A stretch of DNA of 13,210 nt. Source: Terriglobia bacterium. GTDB lineage: Bacteria > Acidobacteriota > Terriglobia > UBA7540. Positions 6,211 to 13,210 of this stretch are shown piece by piece (position 1 is the first letter of the stretch; each line of letters opens with the position of its first letter). Both the position numbers and the translations under genes were made by a program. The notes beneath the pieces are model-generated. The model had not been told where the DNA came from. It did no database searches and worked only from the letters and a program-made list of their open reading frames with translations. The stretch is taken from positions 1 through 13,210 of the forward strand of contig JASHSC010000517.1 in the NCBI GenBank assembly GCA_030036915.1, read 5' to 3'.

Positions 6211-7300
6211 GCTGATTGTGTCCAATGTGCTGCACCGGCCCATTCGCACGGCGGTAAGCGTGCTGGCCGTGGCCATTGAAGTGGCCATGGTGATTCTGGT
6301 GGTGGGGCTTTGCCACGGGTTGGTGAATGACAGCGCAAGGCGAGTGGAGGGCGTGGGCGCAGACATTTTGGTGCGGCCACCCGGCGCGTCCTTCATGCTT
6401 GGCTTGGGCGAGGCACCCATGCCGGTTGCAATCGGCGAAAGATTGGCGGAAATGCCCCGCGTGCTGGCCGTTGCCCCTGTCTATATTCACGTAAACGATG
6501 CGCAATCGCTGGACCTCATCTACGGCATTGACCTAACAAGCTTCAATGCCGTCTCCGGCGGATTCGTCTATCATTCCGGCGGGCCCTTCCAGGCGCCCTA
6601 CGACATTCTGGTGGACGATATCTACGCCAACGCGAAGCACGTGAAGGTGGGAAGCACCATCAACGTGCTGAACCATGACTTCCGCGTGGCAGGCATCGTT
6701 GAACATGGCAAGGGCGCGCGACGGTTCATCCCCCTCGCCACCCTGCAGGATCTGACAGGGTCTCCGGACAAAGCCACCACCTTCTTCGTCAAATGTACTG
6801 ATCCTGCCTACACCGATCAGGTCAGTGACAACTTCAAGACGCTGCTGCATGGATACACCATCCTGCCTATCAAAGAGTACATGTCGTTGATGACGTCCAA
6901 CAATATTCCGGGCTTGAATTATTTCATCACGGTGATGATTGCCCTCGCCGTGGGAATCGGTTTCCTGGTCATTTTCCTTTCCATGTACACCACCATCACG
7001 GAGCGCACACGCGAAATCGGCATTCTCAAATCACTGGGGGCATCCAAGACGTACATCATCTCGGTCATCCTGAGAGAGGCGACATTCTTAACTGCCGTAG
7101 GCATCCTGGCGGGGTTCATCGGTGCGGTGATTCTGCGAAAAGTCATGGGCGGCATTTTCCCCACATTGCCTGTTGAATTGACATGGGATTGGAGATTTTA
7201 CGCCGCATGCCTGGCGCTCTTGGGCAGCATCCTGGGGTCTTTTTACCCGGCCCTGCGCGCCGCCCAGCTTGATCCTGTGGACGCGCTTGCGTATGAGTAA
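6200..7300 (+). CDS. MacB/LolE-type ABC transporter permease
   Basis: This 366-residue protein has the MacB/FtsX/LolC-E permease plan: one N-terminal membrane helix (about 18-42), a large periplasmic domain (about 45-235), then three helices (about 240-262, 293-312 and 332-350). The cytoplasmic loop ERTREIGILKSLGAS (268-282) is the typical coupling helix that docks onto the ATPase, and the C-terminus ends LDPVDALAYE, another family hallmark. Such permeases do not transport across the membrane in the usual sense. They use ATP to drive periplasmic work such as lipoprotein release. The TTG start at 6200 is supported by GAGGAA (6187-6192), 7 bases upstream, inside the preceding gene, so the two are coupled. 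At 366 residues it is close to DevC and LolC/E size. The ATPase partner is encoded 157 bases downstream. Substrate is inferred from context only. Confidence 0.9.
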   Translation: MVNKLIVSNVLHRPIRTAVSVLAVAIEVAMVILVVGLCHGLVNDSARRVEGVGADILVRPPGASFMLGLGEAPMPVAIGERLAEMPRVLAVAPVYIHVNDAQSLDLIYGIDLTSFNAVSGGFVYHSGGPFQAPYDILVDDIYANAKHVKVGSTINVLNHDFRVAGIVEHGKGARRFIPLATLQDLTGSPDKATTFFVKCTDPAYTDQVSDNFKTLLHGYTILPIKEYMSLMTSNNIPGLNYFITVMIALAVGIGFLVIFLSMYTTITERTREIGILKSLGASKTYIISVILREATFLTAVGILAGFIGAVILRKVMGGIFPTLPVELTWDWRFYAACLALLGSILGSFYPALRAAQLDPVDALAYE

Positions 7301-7355
7301 CCGCCGAGGTCATGCGCGCGTCTGCGCTAGGGTGCCCTGGCGCTAATTACGCAGT

Positions 7356-7420
7356 TCGTAAGGGCAACCCTCGTGGCTGTCCCGCCCGGGCGGGAGCTGC
7401 GACAAGGGCCGCCCCTACGA
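7356..7420. repeat. REP-like imperfect palindrome between permease and ATPase genes
   Basis: A 65-base inverted repeat is centred on a perfect 14-bp palindrome, CCCGCCCGGGCGGG (7381-7394). The outer arms start TCGTA (7356-7360) and end TACGA (7416-7420) and match imperfectly over about 25 bases each, with one bulged base and several mismatches. Mismatched but symmetrical arms are typical of dispersed REP/BIME-like elements rather than of a simple terminator, and no T-run follows. Only one copy is in the window, so dispersal cannot be shown. In the mRNA it would form a strong hairpin and could lower or stabilise expression of one side of the operon relative to the other. Confidence 0.65.
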
Positions 7421-7457
7421 GCCGATAATTTCACACTTTCAAGAACGCAAGGAACCC

Positions 7458-8129
7458 GTGGAACCCATCATCTCCGTCAAATCGCTGACCAAGGCTTACC
7501 GCCTCGGCAAAGTTGACGTCCCGGCGTTACGGGGCGTTGACTTAGTCGTGCAGGAGGGCGAATTCGTGGCGGTGGTGGGACCTTCGGGGTGCGGAAAATC
7601 CACGCTGCTGCACATTCTGGGCGGCCTCACCGGCCCCACCGAAGGCCAGGTGTGCATTGACGGCAACGATTTTCGTTTGATGTCCGACTCCGACCGCACG
7701 CGCTTCCGCCGGCACAAAATCGGCTTCGTCTTTCAGCGCTTCAATCTTCTGCCCACGCTTTCCGCGCGCGACAATATCGCCATTGCCCAGCACATTCAGG
7801 GCAATGGATTCAACCCACACCGCTTCGAAGCTATAACCCGCATGCTGGGAATCGAGAAGAAACTCCAGCATCGCCCCTATGCGCTTTCCGGCGGCGAGCA
7901 GCAACGCGTGGCGATTGCGCGCGCGGTGATTTGCGAGCCGAAAATCCTGCTCGCCGACGAACCCACGGGCAATTTGGATACGGAGAACTCCCAGGTCGTG
8001 CTCGATATGCTGCGCGAACTCAACCGCACTTTCCGCCAGACCATCCTGATGATCACCCACAATCCTGAAGCCGCCGGAATCGCTAATCGAGTCATCCGCA
8101 TGCGCGACGGACGAATTATTTCAGATTGA
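7458..8129 (+). CDS. LolD/MacB-type ABC transporter ATP-binding protein
   Basis: This 223-residue ATPase powers the permease encoded upstream from the cytoplasmic face. All nucleotide-binding motifs are intact: Walker A GPSGCGKST (41-49), Q-loop Gln93 (VFQRFNLLPTL), signature LSGGEQQR (143-150), Walker B ILLADEP (163-169), D-loop and switch His201 (ITHNPE). The QRFNLLP and ADEPTGNLD wording is characteristic of the MacB/LolD/FtsE branch. Length is normal for a stand-alone LolD. The GTG start at 7458 has AAGGAA just upstream (7449-7454, spacing slightly short). The 157-base gap from the permease gene contains the REP-like palindrome but no obvious promoter, so I expect co-transcription. Whether it is LolD or a DevA/MacB-type partner cannot be settled by sequence reading. 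Confidence 0.95.
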   Translation: MEPIISVKSLTKAYRLGKVDVPALRGVDLVVQEGEFVAVVGPSGCGKSTLLHILGGLTGPTEGQVCIDGNDFRLMSDSDRTRFRRHKIGFVFQRFNLLPTLSARDNIAIAQHIQGNGFNPHRFEAITRMLGIEKKLQHRPYALSGGEQQRVAIARAVICEPKILLADEPTGNLDTENSQVVLDMLRELNRTFRQTILMITHNPEAAGIANRVIRMRDGRIISD

Positions 8130-8168
8130 TTCTTGCCGGATTTCCCGCTATTTTCTCAGGTACGCTTT

Positions 8169-8633
8169 ATGGTCCCAAGCTCTGAAGTTCACGAACCCGC
8201 GGTTGATCCTCCTCCCACCCCCGCTCCCGCCCCGCCCGAAAAGTCGGTCTTCCGCAAAGTGGGGGCTGGTATTCGGCTGGTGATCTCGCGTAGCGTCTTC
8301 TGGGCCTACGAGCGGGGCAGTTGGCAATATGACCTGATTGTCGCGGCCATTCTCGCCTTTATCTTTCTTTCCCCTCGCGTCTGGTTCAATGACCGTCCCA
8401 CTTTGCAGCTCACCGACATCCGCCATCTCCAGGGTATTATTGAGGTTGGGCGCGCCAATCACGAAGTGCGCTACCTGGTCGACCCTCGATTGGTGGACGG
8501 CCAGAAACCCGAAGACGCCATTCCCGTCATCCTCAAGGAGCACATCCACAGCCCCTTCATTGTGAAGTCCATTGATACGGTAAGGGACCGCCACCAAGTC
8601 ATCCTGAGCTATACTGTACTTGTGGAGGAATAA
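8169..8633 (+). CDS. One-pass membrane protein of unknown function in the Lol-like cluster
   Basis: I do not recognise this 154-residue protein. Residues 10-23 are proline-rich, a cytoplasmic basic stretch follows, and YDLIVAAILAFIFLSPRVWF (54-73) is one hydrophobic helix. The remaining 80 residues are soluble, contain LTDIRHLQGIIEVG (81-94) and DPRLVDGQKPEDAI (104-117), and probably lie in the periplasm. I chose ATG 8169 over an in-frame TTG at 8133: a short AGG site lies about 9 bases upstream of it, and the extra 12 residues of the longer form look non-coding. Its place between the ATPase and a LolA-like protein suggests a role in the same machine, perhaps an inner-membrane adaptor. That role is inferred from position alone. 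Confidence 0.8.
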   Translation: MVPSSEVHEPAVDPPPTPAPAPPEKSVFRKVGAGIRLVISRSVFWAYERGSWQYDLIVAAILAFIFLSPRVWFNDRPTLQLTDIRHLQGIIEVGRANHEVRYLVDPRLVDGQKPEDAIPVILKEHIHSPFIVKSIDTVRDRHQVILSYTVLVEE

Positions 8634-8706
8634 CCCCACCTCCAGTGTGATGTTTTTGTCGGGCCAATGCGGCCTGCAGGGTTGTGACTCGCTAGTTTGG
8701 GAATCG

Positions 8707-9408
8707 ATGCGAAACTCTTTCCAATCCGGTGTGCGCGTGCTATTGGCCACAGCCTTGGTGTTGTCGCTCGCCCCGCCGGCGGGCGCGCGCAAGCATCCTG
8801 GCGATTTGACACAGATTCTCGATCAGATGAAGGAAGCGTCCAAAAACCTGAAGACCGTTTACGCCGTCCTGCAATACACCAAGTTCACAGTGCTGGTGAA
8901 CGACACGTCCACCGAATCAGGTCTATTCTATTTCCGCAAAGGCAAAACCCCGGAGATCCGCCTGGACATTCAAAAACCCGACACCAAGATACTTCTCCTC
9001 AAAAAGAACCGGGGCGAATTCTATCTCCCCAAAATCAAGCAGATTCAGGAATACGACCTTAGCCAGAAAAGCGACGCGATGCAGCAAATCCTTCTCCTGG
9101 GTTTCGGCGCTGATCCTTGGGACCTTAAGAAGTCCTACGATGTGAAGTATCTTCGCGAGGAGGATCTGGAAGGCGATACCAACGTGCTTCTGGAGCTTGT
9201 GCCCCGCAAGTCCGCCTCCAGTCAATTTACCAAGATTCAGATGTGGATCAGCGAAGAATCGTGGCTGCCCACGCAGCAGAAGTTCTTCCAACCCGACGGC
9301 GATTACCTGCTGGTGCGCTACTCCAGCGTCAAGAAGAACCGCGATCTGGCCAATTCCATTTTCGAATTGAACGCCCCGAGCGACGCCAAGATCGTCAAGA
9401 TGAATTGA
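8707..9408 (+). CDS. Periplasmic LolA-like lipoprotein carrier family protein
   Basis: This 233-residue protein resembles the LolA/outer-membrane lipoprotein-sorting family, whose members carry lipidated proteins through the periplasm in a half-barrel with a hydrophobic cavity. Residues 1-10 are basic, 11-24 are hydrophobic, and PAGA-RK around residue 27 gives a signal peptidase I site without Cys, so it should be soluble. The mature part reads as strands: LKTVYAVLQYTKFTVLV, SGLFYFRKGKTPEIRLDI, KTILLLKKNRGEFYLPK, and later FTKIQMWISEESWLPTQQKF with DGDYLLVRYSSVKKN, the family's typical order. I chose ATG 8707 because earlier in-frame starts (from 8620) add residues that do not look like a signal peptide. 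No strong Shine-Dalgarno sequence is seen. It is the last gene of the cluster, and the region after it holds hairpins. A role paired with the lipoprotein at 5296-6210 is inferred. Confidence 0.85.
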   Translation: MRNSFQSGVRVLLATALVLSLAPPAGARKHPGDLTQILDQMKEASKNLKTVYAVLQYTKFTVLVNDTSTESGLFYFRKGKTPEIRLDIQKPDTKILLLKKNRGEFYLPKIKQIQEYDLSQKSDAMQQILLLGFGADPWDLKKSYDVKYLREEDLEGDTNVLLELVPRKSASSQFTKIQMWISEESWLPTQQKFFQPDGDYLLVRYSSVKKNRDLANSIFELNAPSDAKIVKMN

Positions 9409-9437
9409 GCGATGCCCTCGCGCTTCTTGCGGCACTA

Positions 9438-9540
9438 GGCGCCTATTGAAGCGCCGCAGCGCGGTTTTCGTGGCACTGCCATCTTGGCCGTGCGCATGGG
9501 CGGGGACGCCCCTGCCACAGCGGGCGAGATGCCCGCGCTA
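9438..9540. repeat. Hairpin-rich REP-like element between convergent genes
   Basis: Several inverted repeats lie in tandem: GGCGC/GCGCC (9438-9455), CCGC/GCGG followed by TTTT (9454-9468, a weak terminator candidate for the + operon), GTGGCA/TGCCAC (9470-9475 and 9513-9518), GGGCG/CGCCC nested in it, and GCGGGC/GCCCGC (9520-9536). Clustered GC palindromes of this kind are typical of dispersed intergenic repeats in large soil-bacterial genomes. It sits between the LolA-like gene and gpmA, which converge, and may help end both transcripts. I see no second full copy in the window. Confidence 0.5.
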
Positions 9541-9603
9541 CGGAATGTTTCGTCGTCATACTTTGAGAATCTCGCTAGAGCGCCACCAAGAAGGAGGCGA
9601 GCC

Positions 9604-10353
9604 TCACCCCTTGCGCTTCGCCTGATCCGCAACGGCCTGCGCGGCGCGCGCGACGGCCTCCGGGTCGCCCAGGTAATAATGGCGCAGCGGCTTCAGGTTC
9701 CCATCAAGCTCATAGACCAATGGAATCCCGGTGGGAATATTCAATCCCACGATCTCCTGCTCCGAAACATTATCGAGATACTTCACCAGGCCGCGCAGAC
9801 TGTTGCCATGCGCGGCAATCACCACGCGCTTTCCGGAGCGCACTGCGGGCGCAATGGTTTCATGCCAATAAGGCAGCGTGCGCGCCACGGTGTCCTTCAG
9901 GCACTCGGTCAGGGGCAATTCCGCGGCGCTCAGGCCGGCGTAGCGCAGGTCCTTGCCCGGGTAGCGATCGTCATCGGCGGTCAGCGCCGGCGGCGGCATG
10001 TCATAACTTCGCCGCCAGATTTTTACTTGCGCTTCGCCATATTTCTCCGTGGTCTGCGCCTTGTTCAGTCCTTGCAGGGCGCCATAGTGGCGCTCGTTCA
10101 ATCGCCAGGTTTTGTGAATGGGAATCCACATCTGATCCATTTCTTCCAGCGCCAGCCAGAGCGTCTTGATAGCGCGCTTCAGAACCGAAGTGTAGGCAAC
10201 GTCAAAAACAAATCCCTCTTTGCGAAGCTGGCGGCCCCCCTCCGCGGCTTCCTGAAGCCCTTTTTCGCTCAGCCCCACGTCCGTCCAGCCTGTGAACAGA
10301 TTCTCCTTGTTCCAAACGCTTTCACCGTGCCGCAACAACACGAGCTTGAACAT
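9604..10353 (-). CDS. gpmA: 2,3-bisphosphoglycerate-dependent phosphoglycerate mutase
   Basis: This 249-residue cytoplasmic enzyme interconverts 3- and 2-phosphoglycerate in glycolysis and gluconeogenesis through a phosphohistidine. It starts MFKLVLLRHGESVWN with the catalytic His9 in the RHGE motif. Further family positions are FTGWTDVGLSEKG (20-32), R60 (TSVLKRA), Glu87 in RLNERHYGALQG, DRYPG and the second catalytic His182 in AAHGNSLRG. Length equals that of E. coli GpmA. I chose the start at 10353 because GAGGAG lies 8 bases upstream (10367-10362 on the minus strand); an 11-residue upstream extension would pass through that site. A good promoter precedes it (10424-10429 and 10401-10406), so it is transcribed alone and away from the toxin-antitoxin pair. 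The C-terminus is Ala/Lys/Gln-rich, as is common. Identification is firm. Confidence 0.96.
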   Translation of the reverse strand: MFKLVLLRHGESVWNKENLFTGWTDVGLSEKGLQEAAEGGRQLRKEGFVFDVAYTSVLKRAIKTLWLALEEMDQMWIPIHKTWRLNERHYGALQGLNKAQTTEKYGEAQVKIWRRSYDMPPPALTADDDRYPGKDLRYAGLSAAELPLTECLKDTVARTLPYWHETIAPAVRSGKRVVIAAHGNSLRGLVKYLDNVSEQEIVGLNIPTGIPLVYELDGNLKPLRHYYLGDPEAVARAAQAVADQAKRKG

Positions 10354-10400
10354 GAATGCCGCTCCTCGAATGGTTTTCCAACGCAAAACCCGAGCCGTGT

Positions 10401-10429
10401 ATTATATGCGCAAGCGGACTGGATGGGAA
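10401..10429 (-). promoter_or_regulatory. Promoter of gpmA
   Basis: On the minus strand, TTCCCA (10429-10424) and a perfect TATAAT (10406-10401) are separated by 17 bp. Transcription would start near 10394, giving a leader of about 40 bases that includes the GAGGAG ribosome site. Confidence 0.7.
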
Positions 10430-10476
10430 AAAAGCACGCGCGCCAGCGGCTGTGGGACATAGAGTTGGAATCCTCT

Positions 10477-10506
10477 TTGACAATAGCTATTTAACATGGC
10501 TATAAT
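10477..10506 (+). promoter_or_regulatory. Perfect-consensus promoter of the toxin-antitoxin pair, with operator-like repeats
   Basis: TTGACA (10477-10482) and TATAAT (10501-10506) match the sigma70 consensus fully, with an 18-bp spacer. The spacer contains the palindrome ATAGCTAT (10483-10490). ATAGC (10483-10487) also pairs with GCTAT (10499-10503), reaching into the -10. This fits an operator for autorepression by the antitoxin. The start point should be at about 10513, next to the ATG at 10514. Confidence 0.8.
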
Positions 10507-10513
10507 CTTCGCC

Positions 10514-10759
10514 ATGAAGGTCAGTGTGGCAACGGCCAAGAACAAACTCCCCAAACTGATCCGGGCGGCGGAGGGCGGCGAACCTGTCACCATCTGCCGG
10601 CGGGGTACACCGGTCGTGGACATCGTGCGAACAAAAGCACCCATGGGCGGGAAGAGGAAGCTGGGAACCCTGAGGGGTCAGATCGAAATCCTTGACCCGA
10701 ACTGGTGGAAGCCCATGACCAACGAAGAGGCGGACGCGTTTTTGGAGGGGCGGGAATAA
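10514..10759 (+). CDS. Phd/YefM (VapB)-type antitoxin
   Basis: This 81-residue protein is the antitoxin of a type II toxin-antitoxin pair. It should bind and block the PIN nuclease encoded next and repress the shared promoter. The N-terminal domain MKVSVATAKNKLPKLIRAAE, EGGEPVTICRRGTPVVDIV (residues 1-39) is the Phd/YefM DNA-binding fold. The rest, to the end MTNEEADAFLEGRE, is the toxin-binding tail. An in-frame ATG at 10496 lies inside the promoter spacer, upstream of the expected start of transcription, so I use ATG 10514, which also matches where family members begin. No Shine-Dalgarno sequence precedes it, so translation is probably leaderless. One base separates its stop from the toxin start. 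Confidence 0.9.
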   Translation: MKVSVATAKNKLPKLIRAAEGGEPVTICRRGTPVVDIVRTKAPMGGKRKLGTLRGQIEILDPNWWKPMTNEEADAFLEGRE

Positions 10760-10760
10760 C

Positions 10761-11141
10761 GTGCGCCTGCTACTGGATACGGTCGCTCTGATTCTGGCCG
10801 TTGAATCCCCCGAAAGCCTCAGCAAGCGTGCGAGGGCAGCGTTGGAGAACCCTGCAAATATCCTGGAGCTCAGCGCCATATCCATTTCCGAAATAGCCAT
10901 CAAGAATTCGCGAGGAAAACTCAGGCTTTCCGAAAACTTAACTCGACAGGCAGTCGAGGCGCTCGACCTTCGCATCCTGCCTTACACCGCCGAGCACGCG
11001 CTTGGTTTGTTTACTTTGCCACCGCACCATTCCGATCCGTTCGATCGCCAAATCGTCGCGCAGGCTCTCGCGGAGAATATTCCCGTCGTCACTTGCGATC
11101 ATGCATTCGAGCTTTATAGAGGGCTCAAGGTTATTTGGTAA
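10761..11141 (+). CDS. PIN-domain toxin (VapC-like ribonuclease)
   Basis: This 126-residue protein is the toxin of the pair: a magnesium-dependent endoribonuclease, usually cutting tRNA or rRNA to stop growth. It starts MRLLLDT with Asp6, then SAISISEIAIKNSRGKL with Glu44, LPPHHSDPFDRQIVAQA with Asp92 and Asp95, and VVTCDHAFELY with Asp113, so the acidic active site is complete. The layout, with the HSDPFDR and EIAIK phrases, is that of the Sll0205-like PIN subfamily. Where most of those have LLLDTHALLW, this one has LLLDTVALIL, so the His after the first catalytic Asp is replaced by Val. The GTG start at 10761 is placed one base after the antitoxin stop; the purine-rich GGAGGGGCGGGAA ahead of it serves as ribosome site. 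No terminator is evident after the stop. Confidence 0.92.
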   Translation: MRLLLDTVALILAVESPESLSKRARAALENPANILELSAISISEIAIKNSRGKLRLSENLTRQAVEALDLRILPYTAEHALGLFTLPPHHSDPFDRQIVAQALAENIPVVTCDHAFELYRGLKVIW

Positions 11142-11165
11142 GAGGAAAAGATACTCACGACGAAA

Positions 11166-11184
11166 CGCAGAGCTGCGCTCTGCG
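11166..11184. repeat. Short hairpin downstream of the toxin gene
   Basis: CGCAGAG (11166-11172) and CTCTGCG (11178-11184) form a perfect 7-bp stem with a five-base loop, 25 bases after the toxin stop. No T-run follows, so it is not a standard terminator. It may contribute to stopping transcription or be part of a dispersed repeat. Confidence 0.4.
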
Positions 11185-11240
11185 CCAGCCTGCCAAAATT
11201 GCAGTTCGTCAAGTGAACCGCCACCGACGGAAATAAGGGC

Positions 11241-11270
11241 TTGACTTCACCTACCGACCGGTCGGAAAAT
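11241..11270 (+). promoter_or_regulatory. Promoter with a TetR-type operator-like palindrome in its spacer
   Basis: TTGACT (11241-11246) is followed after 18 bp by GAAAAT (11265-11270), four of six matches. The perfect palindrome CCGACCGGTCGG (11254-11265) fills the second half of the spacer and touches the -10, a place where a bound repressor would block RNA polymerase. This palindrome core is of the kind bound by TetR-family repressors, but no such gene is in the window. It probably drives leuA. Confidence 0.55.
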
Positions 11271-11284
11271 TGCTTTTGAGCGCT

Positions 11285-11314
11285 TGGTCGCCCGGTGTCT
11301 GCACCGGGCGACCA
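11285..11314 (+). promoter_or_regulatory. Perfect 13-bp hairpin in the leuA leader
   Basis: TGGTCGCCCGGTG (11285-11297) and CACCGGGCGACCA (11302-11314) are exactly complementary with the tetraloop TCTG. It starts about 8 bases after the predicted transcription start and ends 28 bases before the leuA ATG, leaving AGGAGG (11333-11338) free. No T-run follows, so it is not an intrinsic terminator as it stands, and I see no leucine-rich leader peptide. A 5'-stabilising stem or a protein binding site is possible. Confidence 0.6.
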
Positions 11315-11342
11315 GCCCGAACCCACTGCCTGAGGAGGGAGC

Positions 11343-12935
<1,593 letters not shown>

Positions 12936-13210
12936 GTTAGAAATCATAGGGTTCTAGCAATTCTTCTGTTCGGCTGATATATGAACAACCAGGACGCTGG
13001 CCAATTGGGAAATATGGGTTGCCAACATTTGGCCAACGTTACAGACTTAATGTGCTCCAGGTTGCCCATAACTGACAGAAAACACAATGGTTAAATGAGG
13101 ACCCTTGCAGACTACCGGGTAATTGCCCTTTATCAACGTTAACTCCAATAAATCCTTGCATTTTCGCGTTATACTCATGTAAGATATAGATAATTAACGA
13201 TATGCAGAGC
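12936..13210. other. Non-coding stretch after leuA
   Basis: No gene is seen in the 275 bases to the window end. The stretch is AT-rich and contains small palindromes (CCAATTGG and TTGGCCAA, around 13002-13010 and 13030-13037) and a likely promoter at its right end. I find no convincing intrinsic terminator for leuA. Confidence 0.5.
13156..13185 (+). promoter_or_regulatory. Promoter candidate for a gene beyond the window
   Basis: TTGCAT (13156-13161) is followed after 18 bp by TAAGAT (13180-13185); a second -10-like TATACT lies at 13170-13175. The surroundings are strongly AT-rich. The gene it would serve starts outside the window. Confidence 0.45.

Noticed and set aside
5650..6420. Open frame of 256 codons on the minus strand opposite the lipoprotein and permease genes
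   Set aside because: It spans two convincing + strand genes and has no ribosome site or recognisable motif.
9484..10494. Open frame of 336 codons on the + strand opposite gpmA
   Set aside because: It is antisense to a complete gpmA with a good promoter and ribosome site; its translation resembles no protein family.
10496..10513. Upstream ATG as the antitoxin start
   Set aside because: It lies between the -35 and -10 elements, so it would not be transcribed from the perfect promoter, and family members begin at the second Met.

Overview
The window is about 13.2 kb of GC-rich bacterial DNA, probably from a Gram-negative soil-type bacterium. My best guess is an acidobacterium. This is an inference from three things: a Lol-like lipoprotein export cluster, a CpsB-type phosphatase beside a heparinase-fold protein, and REP-like intergenic palindromes. 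No rRNA or other taxonomic marker is present. Starts are mixed: three genes use TTG or GTG with good Shine-Dalgarno spacing, and two genes appear to be nearly leaderless.

Layout. (1) Positions 3-602: the 3' end of an unrecognised gene, less GC-rich than the rest. (2) 1036-4252: a secreted thioredoxin-like protein overlapping a heparinase II/III-fold protein, both on +, converging on a CpsB/CapC-type PHP phosphatase on -. This looks like a small polysaccharide-related group. (3) 4253-5295: a gene-free kilobase, lower in GC. It holds a strong Rho-independent terminator preceded by paired RNA segments but no reading frame, so it may encode an orphan small RNA. (4) 5296-9408: five same-strand genes. 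They are a lipoprotein with a LolA/LolB-like look, a MacB/LolE-type permease, a LolD/MacB-type ATPase, a one-pass membrane protein, and a second, periplasmic LolA-like protein. Together they look like a non-canonical lipoprotein or lipid trafficking module. A REP-like palindrome lies between the permease and ATPase genes. (5) 9604-10353 (-): gpmA, phosphoglycerate mutase, with its own promoter. (6) 10514-11141: a Phd/VapB antitoxin and PIN toxin pair behind a perfect-consensus promoter that makes the message effectively leaderless. (7) 11343-12935: leuA, preceded by a promoter whose spacer holds a perfect 12-bp palindrome, then a 13-bp hairpin in the leader. (8) 12936-13210: non-coding, ending in a probable promoter for a gene beyond the window.

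The two observations I rate highest are the export cluster with a LolA-like protein at each end and the candidate small RNA at 4768-4893. Neither can be proved from sequence reading alone.
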